From positions 2,690,001 through 2,754,000 of the forward strand of contig NZ_CP028083.1 of the NCBI RefSeq assembly GCF_005491425.1: a stretch of 64,000 nt of DNA, given 5' to 3'. The position numbers were made by a program, and so were the translations under genes. Positions 1 through 8,528 of this stretch are shown here, in pieces. The stretch is from Lysinibacillus sp. SGAir0095 (GTDB taxonomy: Bacteria; Bacillota; Bacilli; Bacillales_A; Planococcaceae). The notes under the pieces are model-generated. The model was not told the origin of the DNA. It saw only the letters and a program-made list of their open reading frames with translations, and made no database searches. Every line of letters starts with the position of its first letter. Position 1 is the first letter of the stretch.

Positions 1-23
1 TTCCATTAGCATAAGTTATAAAA

Positions 24-632
24 TTATAGTGTAAGCTTCTTGTTAGTAAATACATAGTCCAAACTATTTGGTGACACGGACAACAATCCATAATCCAAGA
101 GTGGGTAGTTATACAATCTTCCTTCATAAACTAATTCAAAGCGCGGATGCATCAAAAAGTCATTTGGTGAAATAAGAGCTGATGGAAGATCCCATAAATT
201 TAAGCCACTTCTTTTAAAAACCTCGGCAACAAATTGCGAGCAAAAATATTTATTTTTTTGATTAATCGGAATTCGAATCGCCACACCAACGAGTCCCAGC
301 AAATTATAAGCGTATCGATCTTTATTCGAATTAAAGCATTGAATCATATTTCTAATGGCATTATATTCACTTTTTGAAACTTCTATTTTTAAAAAAAGAC
401 ATCTTGTGTCATCAAAATAGCGATACGTACCGAAATAGACATCTTCTCTAATAAAACCAGCTATGAGTGGATTTCTAGGATTTTTTCGACCAAAACTGTA
501 AATTTCGTCGAGTTTATCGTCAAAGACAATTGAAACATGGTTATAAGGGGCATTTGTATACCATTTTATAATTTTCGTGAGAACAGTACCGGTATCAGTT
601 AATAAAATATAAACCCTTTTTTTCTCTTCCAT
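24..632 (-). CDS. permuted papain-like (NlpC/P60, YiiX-type) hydrolase
   Basis: About 202 residues. A histidine in the motif NHVSIVF (residue 33 from the first Met) precedes a cysteine in KYFCSQF (about residue 130). This His-before-Cys order is that of the permuted NlpC/P60 or YiiX/DUF830 group, which act on amide or lipid substrates. No signal peptide is seen, so a cytosolic role is likely. The second ATG is preferred because AAAGGG lies just ahead of it. It sits 9 bp downstream of the XRE regulator gene on the same strand. Family call is fairly firm; the substrate is unknown. Confidence 0.75.
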   Translation of the reverse strand: MEEKKRVYILLTDTGTVLTKIIKWYTNAPYNHVSIVFDDKLDEIYSFGRKNPRNPLIAGFIREDVYFGTYRYFDDTRCLFLKIEVSKSEYNAIRNMIQCFNSNKDRYAYNLLGLVGVAIRIPINQKNKYFCSQFVAEVFKRSGLNLWDLPSALISPNDFLMHPRFELVYEGRLYNYPLLDYGLLSVSPNSLDYVFTNKKLTL

Positions 633-641
633 CATTTCCCT

Positions 642-866
642 TTAACCCTGACTATCTTCTTCGTCACTTTTGTATTCTAAAATATCCCCAGGCTGACATT
701 CCAATGCCTTACAAATCGCCTCTAGTGTTGATAATCGAATTGCTTTGGCCTTTCCATTTTTCAAAATAGAAAGGTTGGCCATTGTTATTCCTACCTTCTC
801 CGATAACTCTGTTACACTCATTTTCCTTTTTGCCAGCATCACATCAATATTGATTATTATTGCCAT
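642..866 (-). CDS. XRE-family HTH regulator, YozG-like
   Basis: A 74-residue Cro/CI-type helix-turn-helix protein. The HTH covers SVTELSEKVGITMANLSILKNGK and is followed by the usual LEAICKALECQPGDILEY ending, which fills the whole protein. The ribosome site GAGGTGAAAAC overlaps the stop codon of the upstream DUF2975 gene, so the two are translationally close. Known pairs of this kind (yoaS-yozG in Bacillus subtilis) place a small XRE protein with a DUF2975 membrane protein; the regulator probably controls its own operon. Confidence 0.85.
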   Translation of the reverse strand: MAIIINIDVMLAKRKMSVTELSEKVGITMANLSILKNGKAKAIRLSTLEAICKALECQPGDILEYKSDEEDSQG

Positions 867-875
867 GTTTTCACC

Positions 876-1367
876 TCAGACCGTTAAATCATTTTCTGAT
901 TTTATGTTAATAGCTTCCTGCAGTAGTCTTTGGAGAACAGCAGCAAAGACTGCAATAACCAGTGGAATAAATACAAAAACCATTGCAATTAAAATGATAC
1001 CTGGCGCATCGTCTCTCTCCGCAATCAGGTAAAAGAGTGGCATGCCCACGATGTACAGGATACTAATTGAAATTGCACTGAATTTAATATTCTTTAATGC
1101 TTGAACTGAAATTTGCGAAAAAGCTTTATTGTTATCGATATAACTTAAAAGTTTAAAAGCTTGATACAGTGCAAAGTAAAATGGTATTGCTGCTGCATAC
1201 AAATCAATTAATACTAGATATTGAATAAAAGCATAATCAGGATATAATTCTGCTGCAAAACTTGCTATATTTGGAACCACAAAAATGCACAATGCAAGAA
1301 CCGGTAAACCCATTAGAATAACAGCTATTTTCAGAAAGAGTGTTGATCCTCGTTCCATCAAAAGCAC
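876..1367 (-). CDS. DUF2975 four-helix membrane protein, YoaS-like
   Basis: 163 residues with four hydrophobic segments (about residues 10-32, 48-68, 95-115 and 122-148). Length, topology and the motif ALYQAFKLLSYIDNNKAFS fit the DUF2975 family, whose biochemical role is unknown. It is the first gene of a two-gene operon with the XRE regulator. Likely a membrane partner or sensor for that regulator; this is inference from the conserved pairing. Confidence 0.8.
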   Translation of the reverse strand: MLLMERGSTLFLKIAVILMGLPVLALCIFVVPNIASFAAELYPDYAFIQYLVLIDLYAAAIPFYFALYQAFKLLSYIDNNKAFSQISVQALKNIKFSAISISILYIVGMPLFYLIAERDDAPGIILIAMVFVFIPLVIAVFAAVLQRLLQEAINIKSENDLTV

Positions 1368-1514
1368 CTCACTTATTTATTTTCTAATTGAATTTAACAC
1401 AAAATTTATCGTTTTACAATAAATTTTTATTTATTTAGGTATTATTTTATTATTAATTTTCATTTAAATAAATGATTTTGTTAATAAAATTGTTATTTTT
1501 CAGGCAAAAAATAT

Positions 1515-1539
1515 GGGAACGCCCGATTTGGACGTTCCC
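1515..1539 (-). terminator. rho-independent terminator after VOC gene
   Basis: The stem GGGAACG pairs with CGTTCCC and is followed on the minus strand by ATATTTTTTG. It ends the transcript of the VOC gene at 1597-1968. The AT-rich stretch 1368-1514 between this and the DUF2975 gene shows no gene. Confidence 0.75.
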
Positions 1540-1596
1540 GTTCTTATTCCGTTAAAGCATCCTTTAATGAGATAAGGTAATTTCTTTATTATAATC

Positions 1597-1968
1597 TTAC
1601 CAGTGTACTTGAAGTTTATTACCATTTGGGTCATAAAAGTGGAAAAAGGCATGACCATTATCTTCTTTTATATCATCGACCCTAACTTGATTATCAATTA
1701 AGTGTTGATGAAATTTAGATAACTCTGGGCTTGTAAAGCCAATGCTAAATTCTTGTTCATTATCAATTGTAAAATGTGCAAATGTTTCATCTTCCGTTGG
1801 AACTAAGATAAGTAAGAAAGGTCCTTCATTTACTTTTAAAATTGCAAGTTCCTCAGTATTGTTTAGTAACTGGAGCCCTAATACATCTCTATACCATTGT
1901 GCAGACAGTTCTAAATCTTTTACAGGAATTCTAATATAATGTACTTGTTCAATAAATGATTTACTCAT
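1597..1968 (-). CDS. VOC (glyoxalase/bleomycin resistance) family protein
   Basis: 123 residues with the paired beta-alpha-beta-beta-beta modules of the vicinal oxygen chelate superfamily: VHYIRIPVKDLELSAQWYRDVLG at the start and FYDPNGNKLQVHW at the end. The HY near the start and the E/H positions fit a metal site, but the substrate cannot be deduced. Start ATG follows AAAGGAGAGAAGGCT. The next gene upstream encodes a related VOC protein, so the two look like a duplicated pair. Confidence 0.85.
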   Translation of the reverse strand: MSKSFIEQVHYIRIPVKDLELSAQWYRDVLGLQLLNNTEELAILKVNEGPFLLILVPTEDETFAHFTIDNEQEFSIGFTSPELSKFHQHLIDNQVRVDDIKEDNGHAFFHFYDPNGNKLQVHW

Positions 1969-2078
1969 AGCCTTCTCTCCTTTATTTAATCCTGTATATG
2001 GAATACAGACTCTGTTTCTGATGCACTCCCTAATAAGTTTATGTTTTCAATATGCCTTACCTAATCAGCAAGCAACTC

Positions 2079-2456
2079 CTATTGGCAAACACCTAATGGA
2101 TTATTGTCCGGATCATAAAAAGTGAAGAATCTGCTAGTTCCTTCTCCACCAATCGGATTCACCTTAACCTTCTTTTTTATCAGGATTTTATGCAACTCCT
2201 CAATATCTTCAGGGATGAAATTATAATACTTCCCTACCCCAAAATCATTTTTGGGGAATTCCATCGGTTGGTGATTTACTGTCCGAACAAGACATACGAC
2301 TGTTTGAGCCAGTTCATGAATCTTCATAACAGCAGCCTCTTCTTCAATATAAATAAGCTCGAAGCCAAGTATTTCTTTATACCATTCTGCAGAAATTTTC
2401 GGGTCTTTGACTGGAATAAAAACACCTTCCACTCCCTTCAAAAGCTGTTTTGTCAT
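2079..2456 (-). CDS. VOC family protein, paralogue of downstream gene
   Basis: 125 residues. The same layout as its neighbour: VFIPVKDPKISAEWYKEILGFEL at the N terminus and FYDPDNNPLGVCQ at the C terminus. The usual metal-binding histidine near the start is replaced (GVFIPV), so metal chemistry may be lost or altered. Start ATG follows AAAAAGGAGTGGGATTAA. The 110-bp gap to the downstream VOC gene leaves room for a separate promoter. Confidence 0.8.
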   Translation of the reverse strand: MTKQLLKGVEGVFIPVKDPKISAEWYKEILGFELIYIEEEAAVMKIHELAQTVVCLVRTVNHQPMEFPKNDFGVGKYYNFIPEDIEELHKILIKKKVKVNPIGGEGTSRFFTFYDPDNNPLGVCQ

Positions 2457-2634
2457 TTAATCCCACTCCTTTTTCCTCTTTAATTCAAATTGTGAATAAA
2501 AGCCACATGGATAAATAATCAAATTTAGACATCGTTTTAATTATTGAAATTATGCTGGGGAAGACATTTACAGTAGCATTCTGTTCAAAAATTTACGCAA
2601 TTTCAGTTAGATTTTTTTGTTTTCAAAAATAGAA

Positions 2635-2654
2635 CGTTGTTGACCAAAACAACG
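2635..2654 (-). terminator. probable terminator after GNAT gene
   Basis: A 7-bp stem CGTTGTT/AACAACG with a 6-nt loop, followed on the minus strand by TTCTATTTTTG. It lies 65 bp downstream of the gene at 2719-3480. Short stem, so moderate support. Confidence 0.5.
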
Positions 2655-2718
2655 GAATTTTAATACATCTATGGGCAATTGCATAATTCAATGCTATTCA
2701 TTACTACCAATCTAGAAT

Positions 2719-3480
2719 CTACATAAGCTCCTTTAGACGCTTCATGACCGAATGAATAGTTAATCGATGGAATGTAATGAGGTTTCTCTTATAAATAACT
2801 GAAAAAATCCCATAAGGTGTTGGTGAGAGCTCCATTAACTCTTCTCTGTTTTTCAGGTCAATTATGTTGACTTCGATTCCCAACTTGTTGGCACCTGCGA
2901 TTATATTTTCCGTCGCCACTTCTACGTACGGACATTGGAAAGAGCGTATTATCGTTAGATCTTCGAATCTGGCAACCCTCTCGTCCCAATTAGTTGGGAA
3001 GCTTGGTAACGTGTATCTTTTTCCCAGTTGATAAACAAGCAGTTCAAAATTCTTCGGTGCTGTATCCATCAATTGAAAATTATTTTTTAAAAAGATATCT
3101 TTGCTCGGAGTCCAAGACGTCTCTGGATTTGTCACCACTACAACACCTTGCTTATGATTTTTTCTTGCATGTTGAAGACAATGGTTAATTAGCTTGGCAC
3201 CATATCCTTTGCCCGTTTCGCCTACCCAAAGGCAATGGATTACCAAATAATTATCCGCATGAACTACTCTAGAAGAATATTCAGCATCCGTATATTCTAT
3301 AAAACCTACTTGTTTATTATTTTCAAGTAATTGAACATATTTTAAGCCTTCCTCAAATCGTTCGTTCAGCCACTTGTTTTTATTTATGTACCCAAGCGTT
3401 TTTTTCTTACTTCTAAGGCAATAGCTCCCGATACCCTCGAGTATTTCTGTATCAAGCTCCACTACTTGCATACCTGCCAA
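2719..3480 (-). CDS. GNAT N-acetyltransferase with YoaP-like C-terminal domain
   Basis: 253 residues. Residues 40-140 carry a GNAT fold with the acetyl-CoA loop GETGKGYGAKLI. The C-terminal 100 residues contain FQCPYVEVATENI and GIEVNIIDLKNREEL, the layout of the YoaP domain found after GNAT in Bacillus proteins; its cysteine (QCPY) resembles a thioredoxin-like start. The start is a TTG placed 7 nt after GGGAGGGG. Substrate unknown. Confidence 0.75.
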   Translation of the reverse strand: MAGMQVVELDTEILEGIGSYCLRSKKKTLGYINKNKWLNERFEEGLKYVQLLENNKQVGFIEYTDAEYSSRVVHADNYLVIHCLWVGETGKGYGAKLINHCLQHARKNHKQGVVVVTNPETSWTPSKDIFLKNNFQLMDTAPKNFELLVYQLGKRYTLPSFPTNWDERVARFEDLTIIRSFQCPYVEVATENIIAGANKLGIEVNIIDLKNREELMELSPTPYGIFSVIYKRNLITFHRLTIHSVMKRLKELM

Positions 3481-3564
3481 AAATAACCCCTCCCTAGTTT
3501 TCTATATATCTATTTCGAGTAATAAAGTTGTTTCTCCTTTATAGATTTCTTTTAAAATTAAAAA

Positions 3565-3589
3565 GCATCAATCCTTGATGGATTAATGC
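3565..3589 (-). terminator. terminator after M48 peptidase gene
   Basis: On the minus strand a 10-bp stem (GCATTAATCC with GGATTGATGC, one U-G pair) is followed by TTTTTAATTTT. It lies 25 bp past the stop codon of the M48-ankyrin gene. Confidence 0.7.
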
Positions 3590-3613
3590 CCTTCTTCTTT
3601 TTGAAAACTTTAT

Positions 3614-5014
3614 TTAATATTTTTTCAAAAGTTGTCCAATTTCTCTCTCACCTGACTGAATTGCAACCATATATGCATTCATATTTGCAGAATCAGTCAA
3701 ACTTGGATCTGCTCCTAAATCTAGTAATGCTTGCACAGTACCTATATCTGAACTGTAAATTGCATAAGTTAATGCTGTAGAACCGCCATATTCCTGATAA
3801 TTTGGATCCGCACCAGACTTAACTAGTAGCTTGACCATTTCTTGGTCTCCAAGTTCAGCAGCCGTCATTAAAGCAGTCATACCATAACTACTTTCATAAT
3901 TTGCATCAGCTCCTGCCTCAAGCAACAATCCTACTATTTCAGAATTTCCACTTTTAACAGCCCAATCTAATACTGTATTTCCATAATAGTCTTCCTGGTT
4001 AACATCTTCTCCGTTTTCGATCATCTGTGATACCTGATCAATTTCTCCATTTGCAACCGCCGTAATAAATGGTGAAATCTCTGCATCTTCTTCGTAGTAT
4101 TCTTCATCTTCATAATAGTCCATAGGTTCATACAAAAGGAATTCATTCACAGCGTAGTATATTCCGATAATGAATAATACAACTAGTCCAGCTAATGGAC
4201 CGCTAACTATTATCCAAAGCATCCTAATTTTAATGGGTTCAATGATTCGATGTTGTCTTTCTCCAAAGAGTAATGCAATTTCGTCAATTCGTTTTGGTAG
4301 CGCTGGATGGGTAGATAATACTTGGCTTAGCCAAACAAAAAAACCCTTTTCTTCATTTAATTGTTTCATAAATTCTTCTTTATCAACATGTAAATAGAGA
4401 TGTTTTCCTATCGCAAGCATCGTTAAACTATTTTTAGATGCTTCACTATTTTGAGTGTAATAGGCAGCATAGCGATCACAAGTATATTCACAAGCTCTTA
4501 AATAGAGCTCAGCCAAACCAGGTATCCACATAGCAGGTAAAATCAATATTTGTTTTGACAAATGGTTTCGTTTAATATGTGCAAGTTCATGCGCCAGGAC
4601 AAAGTTGAGTTCATCTTCCTGATTCGTATTTATTAATTCAAAGATTTCCGCATAAATGACTACCATATTTCGTCCAAAAAAACGCGTAGCAAAGGCATTC
4701 AGAATACCCCCTGACTGTAACACATAAATGTCTGGAATTTTACTGATTTCCATTTCCCTACATAGTTCTTCCGCTTTACTAAAAACTTCAGGGAACTGTT
4801 CCGAACTTATTTTCACTGCATTTGAACGGATATTTCCAATCATAAGGGCACTAAAGAGAAACGACATTAGCATAAATGCAAATAGTACGAATATCCCAAC
4901 AATCGACATTGCTAATACAACATAAGTTAAGATACTAATTATAAGTACAAGCCAAAAATATTTATTTTCATTTCTATGTATTAATTCATTTGGTAAAATC
5001 GAGAGTTCTTTCAC
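3614..5014 (-). CDS. M48 membrane metalloprotease fused to ankyrin repeats
   Basis: 466 residues. Two N-terminal membrane helices (about 20-65) lead into an HtpX/Ste24-like zinc protease domain with HELAH at 142-146 and the third ligand in EYTCDR near residue 176. A third membrane helix (about 268-290) follows, then an acidic linker and four ankyrin repeats from about 317 to the end (for example GNTVLDWAVKSGNSEIVGLLLEAGAD). The start is GTG after AAGGAGATTAATAA. The ankyrins probably select substrates or partners at the membrane. The domain order is unusual for M48 proteins. Confidence 0.85.
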   Translation of the reverse strand: MKELSILPNELIHRNENKYFWLVLIISILTYVVLAMSIVGIFVLFAFMLMSFLFSALMIGNIRSNAVKISSEQFPEVFSKAEELCREMEISKIPDIYVLQSGGILNAFATRFFGRNMVVIYAEIFELINTNQEDELNFVLAHELAHIKRNHLSKQILILPAMWIPGLAELYLRACEYTCDRYAAYYTQNSEASKNSLTMLAIGKHLYLHVDKEEFMKQLNEEKGFFVWLSQVLSTHPALPKRIDEIALLFGERQHRIIEPIKIRMLWIIVSGPLAGLVVLFIIGIYYAVNEFLLYEPMDYYEDEEYYEEDAEISPFITAVANGEIDQVSQMIENGEDVNQEDYYGNTVLDWAVKSGNSEIVGLLLEAGADANYESSYGMTALMTAAELGDQEMVKLLVKSGADPNYQEYGGSTALTYAIYSSDIGTVQALLDLGADPSLTDSANMNAYMVAIQSGEREIGQLLKKY

Positions 5015-5123
5015 TTATTAATCTCCTTAATATAAAATTAACCATATTATAACTCTGACTACTTTCTATTTGATAGACGTAATTATTTCCATAGTTTTCT
5101 CTATCTTTAATAAGCACAAAAAT

Positions 5124-5152
5124 AGCTAATCCGGCAAAATTTCAGATTAGCT
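5124..5152 (-). terminator. terminator after GNAT-aminotransferase gene
   Basis: An 8-bp stem AGCTAATC/GATTAGCT, followed on the minus strand by TATTTTTG. It sits just past the stop codon of the gene at 5164-6720. Confidence 0.7.
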
Positions 5153-5163
5153 TTAATGTTAAT

Positions 5164-6720
5164 TCAATAGGCAAGGTTCTCAACTAAAATAAGTAGATAA
5201 TAACCCATAACCTGTTGAAGTTGTTTAATTGCCTCTTCAAAATCTGGTTGTATTGTGGAAAGCTGTACATAATTTCGTTCTCTTAAGTACGCACTTTCCG
5301 CATGCAATAGAATACCGTTTAACTTCAAATCATCCTGTATACCTTTTAATTCAATTGGTAGTTGTACTGTCACAATCATAGGGAAATTAATTGTTGGGAC
5401 TCCATACCTTTCGACAATTTCTAGATCTTGTAGTTGCATAAATCTTTGTTCTAACAGTCTATAGCGTGCTGGGTACTCTTTTAGTGCATCAAAAGTATTA
5501 GCCACTAACATTGCCGGTATGGTAAATGGAGGATTAGATTGTTGATATCTCGCTAGATTGAGGTAAGTTGGCAGTTTTGCCTCTTCCACAAGCTGTTGTG
5601 AGAAAATAAAAGCAAGACCGCTCATCGCTCCAATGGCTTTCCCACTTACAGAAGTAGCCAAAAATAATTCGTTCATTGAAAATGGGAATGCCCCAAATGA
5701 ACTTATACAATCAGCACATAACTTCACATGATAACGTTTTGTCATTTCTAGAATGGGTTCAATGGGGTTCAGTGTACCTGTTGACGTTTCACCATGTACC
5801 ATTAATACCCATTCATAGTCGCCAGTTTCTATGCGTTTTTCAATTTCAACTAAATCATGGGACACCCCCCAATCTGAAGATAAGGTATCAAAAGAAAGTT
5901 CCCAGTTTGTGGCTTGATCCACCAATCTTTCACCAAATTCCCCATTTACTAAAATAAGACCTTTTTTCTGGCTACTTACTTTTAATTGTCCTAACATGAC
6001 ATCATTAGCTAGTGTGCCGCTCCCCACCACAGTAGTAATATGATTCGCCTTTGAGAGCGTTAGTAATTGGTCTTTCATTCTTGCGAATAAATCTCTAAAT
6101 TCATCAGAACGATGCGATAAACTGGTATGGGTTAATGGCACAATTTGTTTTACTGGCCCTGGGTAAAAAGTAAAGTGGTTCCCCTTAGAAATTCTCTTTT
6201 CCAATTCAAGTTCAAATTTTTTTCTAGTTAAAATCATCGGTACAAATTTGGCTTCTTCCGTTCCAACTGCAGGAGCAAATGGTTCAAATCCCATATGCCT
6301 ATAGAGCTTTTGTTCACGGGTAGTTCCTGATATGACAGCTGCGGAATACCGTTGGTGATAGGCAAACGCATATACTGCTTGTATTAAACGATAGAATACA
6401 CGTCCCGTACGATATGCCTTTTTTACTGCCAACAAACGTATTTCGGCTAATTTCTCACAATCTTTTTCCTGTAAGTACTGCTCTATTTTTCCAAGCTTTT
6501 CATCTAACGAAAAGGGTCGATTATCTCGGAAAGCAAGCATACCTACTATCTCGGTTTCTTTATATACAACTATGTATTGATTTTCATTATGAAATCGGTC
6601 CACTTTCCTTCTTGTTTCATTTGGTACATACTGCGGAATTTCCTCCACAAAGGTTTCATAATTCAGTGCAGCTATGTCATCAAATTCCTTTTCCGTTGTC
6701 GCAATTTTACACCAATACAT
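5164..6720 (-). CDS. GNAT acetyltransferase fused to class V aminotransferase
   Basis: 518 residues in two parts. Residues 1-165 form an acyltransferase domain (ETEIVGMLAFRDNRP, LAVKKAYRTGRVFYRLI, RHMGFEPF), resembling N-acyl amino acid synthase-type GNATs. Residues about 185-510 form a fold type I PLP enzyme like serine-pyruvate aminotransferases: GSGTLAND at 233-240, HGETSTG at 309-315, ADCISSFG, and the PLP lysine in SGKAIGA at about residue 361. The start follows GAGGGTTATTTC. The fusion implies one pathway in which an amino compound is both transaminated and acylated; the substrate is unknown. Confidence 0.8.
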   Translation of the reverse strand: MYWCKIATTEKEFDDIAALNYETFVEEIPQYVPNETRRKVDRFHNENQYIVVYKETEIVGMLAFRDNRPFSLDEKLGKIEQYLQEKDCEKLAEIRLLAVKKAYRTGRVFYRLIQAVYAFAYHQRYSAAVISGTTREQKLYRHMGFEPFAPAVGTEEAKFVPMILTRKKFELELEKRISKGNHFTFYPGPVKQIVPLTHTSLSHRSDEFRDLFARMKDQLLTLSKANHITTVVGSGTLANDVMLGQLKVSSQKKGLILVNGEFGERLVDQATNWELSFDTLSSDWGVSHDLVEIEKRIETGDYEWVLMVHGETSTGTLNPIEPILEMTKRYHVKLCADCISSFGAFPFSMNELFLATSVSGKAIGAMSGLAFIFSQQLVEEAKLPTYLNLARYQQSNPPFTIPAMLVANTFDALKEYPARYRLLEQRFMQLQDLEIVERYGVPTINFPMIVTVQLPIELKGIQDDLKLNGILLHAESAYLRERNYVQLSTIQPDFEEAIKQLQQVMGYYLLILVENLAY

Positions 6721-6790
6721 GAAATAACCCTCATTCCTTTTGACAAATTTGGTTTAAGAGGACCGTCTTTAAGTAGGCGATATTCCATCC

Positions 6791-7363
6791 CTACTGATTA
6801 CTTAGCCCGTTTATGCGGGATAAATTACTGCGATGTTTCCAAATTATAAGACAGATTGACAGAATGACTCCACTATATGTATGCATGTTGCCTTCCCATA
6901 TAATAGAGGCTATATAAAGAGTGAATCCACCAAGCATTCCGACTGTTAAGTTTCTTACAAATATGAAAAGCAACAATGTTCCTACAATCATCCAAATAAA
7001 TAATATGGGCTCCAGATATAAACCAGCCCCAATGAATGTGGCAACACCTTTGCCACCGTGAAAACTTAGGAAGACTGGATAAAGATGACCGACAATCACA
7101 AAAAGCATACCAATAGCTAAAATCCATTGTTCAAAGTCCATCACTTGACCCAAAATAATGACAAGTATCCCTTTTAGAGCATCACCTAATAATGTAATAA
7201 CAAATGCCAATCGCCCAAGGACTCGACCTGCATTGCGTGCTCCTAGGTTTCGACTCTTTTGTTGACGCAAGTCAACTCGATACCATTTTCCCACGATAAA
7301 TGCCGTCATGAAATTTCCTGCTACATAACAAGTCAGCCAATATAGTATTATTAATTCATTCAA
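6791..7363 (-). CDS. PlsY-like glycerol-3-phosphate acyltransferase
   Basis: 190 residues with about five membrane helices. It carries the three PlsY signatures in order: GNFMTAFIVGKWYRVDLR, the phosphate loop region SRNLGARNAG, and GHLYPVFLSFHGGKGVAT. The usual N-P-G-A-T-N loop is changed to NLGARNAG, so this is a divergent copy rather than the housekeeping PlsY. Known PlsY transfers acyl from acyl-phosphate to glycerol-3-phosphate at the membrane. The start is TTG after GGGGGTCATAGC. Confidence 0.75.
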   Translation of the reverse strand: MNELIILYWLTCYVAGNFMTAFIVGKWYRVDLRQQKSRNLGARNAGRVLGRLAFVITLLGDALKGILVIILGQVMDFEQWILAIGMLFVIVGHLYPVFLSFHGGKGVATFIGAGLYLEPILFIWMIVGTLLLFIFVRNLTVGMLGGFTLYIASIIWEGNMHTYSGVILSICLIIWKHRSNLSRINGLSNQ

Positions 7364-7558
7364 GCTATGACCCCCGATCAGAAAAGATTCAATCTATCTT
7401 CATTTCATCTCCAATCGGCGTATTATGATAAATCACTGTCACATAAAAAAGAAACTACAACTCTGTTTGGTTGTTCAAAAAGAGAATCTCTTCAAAATTG
7501 CTATCTCTATATACCTTTTACGATATTCCACGCATATACAGCCTTACATATGAGAATC

Positions 7559-7696
7559 TTATTGTTGAATAATTACGAACATTAAAGTCGCAATAATAAA
7601 ATAACCCAAGAACCGTTCCTTCCCTTTAAATTTTCTTTCTATTAAAAGATACATAATTAAAACAATGAAACACGATGTAAATAAATCTAAAATCAA
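7559..7696 (-). CDS. small membrane protein, 45 residues
   Basis: A TTG-started frame 8 nt after GGCGGGG encodes two hydrophobic stretches (LFTSCFIVLIMYLLI and FLGYFIIATLMFVII) separated by a basic turn ERKFKGKERF. Coding is supported by the ribosome site and the clean two-helix hairpin pattern. No family is recognised. The rest of the 530-bp gap between 7364 and 7892 shows no other gene. Confidence 0.5.
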   Translation of the reverse strand: MILDLFTSCFIVLIMYLLIERKFKGKERFLGYFIIATLMFVIIQQ

Positions 7697-7892
7697 TCAA
7701 ATCACCCCGCCTAACCATTTTACCATAATTAACCAGTTGTTGATTGATAGTTTTACATAATTTAGAATTGAATCGTACAAATTTTCGATAGCCAATGAAA
7801 AGCTTTCCTTTTATTAGGACAACTCCCTTCCCTCTATATAATTGAAAGGACGCAATTCATTGGATAAATGTTCCAAAACTAATTAGCTACAC

Positions 7893-8405
7893 TCAATCAG
7901 CAATCATCTTGTAATAATAAACAGTTGAATGGAATAGTCCATCTGATGACTCTGCATAATTAGGGATTTTCCCAGCTTCAATATAGCCCATTGAAGTATA
8001 AAGTAAATTTGAAGGATCACCTTCTCGTGTATCAAGAACTATTAATGATCTCCCCTGCTGTATCGCTTGTTCTTCTGCTTTTTTCATAAGTGAACGCCCG
8101 ATACCATTACGGCGAAAATTAGTATCGGTCATTAGTTTGGCAATCTCAGCTCTATGACGACCGTTTGGCTTTGCACTTAAATGTAATTGGATACTTCCAA
8201 CAATCTGATTGTTTTTTTTGGCAACATATAATAATACATCTGGACTTAATACATTTTCCCAATATTTTTTAGCATCCGACAGTTGTAATGGAGGTAAAAA
8301 CCCGATCGATGCCCCATCTTCAACTACCCGAATTAGAAGCTCCGATAGCTCCTCTATGTGATCCTCTATAGAATTTAATCGTTCAATTACTAGATTCTTA
8401 TTCAT
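7893..8405 (-). CDS. GNAT family N-acetyltransferase
   Basis: 170 residues filling a single GNAT domain. The acetyl-CoA loop is NFRRNGIGRSLM; the preceding strand is RAEIAKLMTDT and the C-terminal YTSMGYIEAG is typical. It resembles acetyltransferases of the phosphinothricin/puromycin type. The start ATG follows GAGGTGAATGG. Substrate unknown. Confidence 0.85.
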   Translation of the reverse strand: MNKNLVIERLNSIEDHIEELSELLIRVVEDGASIGFLPPLQLSDAKKYWENVLSPDVLLYVAKKNNQIVGSIQLHLSAKPNGRHRAEIAKLMTDTNFRRNGIGRSLMKKAEEQAIQQGRSLIVLDTREGDPSNLLYTSMGYIEAGKIPNYAESSDGLFHSTVYYYKMIAD

Positions 8406-8528
8406 CCATTCACCTCATTAACATTTTTTTAATTTCAACAATAGACTTATGGAATACATTTAAGAAATAAAAAAATAGAAAGCGCATTTCATTGTATCTA
8501 CTTAAAAGAAGGGTCTCTTCCTTCTTCA

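Noticed and set aside
7367-7585. A 72-codon plus-strand open frame
   Set aside because: No ribosome site, unusual composition, and it overlaps the end of a better supported small minus-strand gene.
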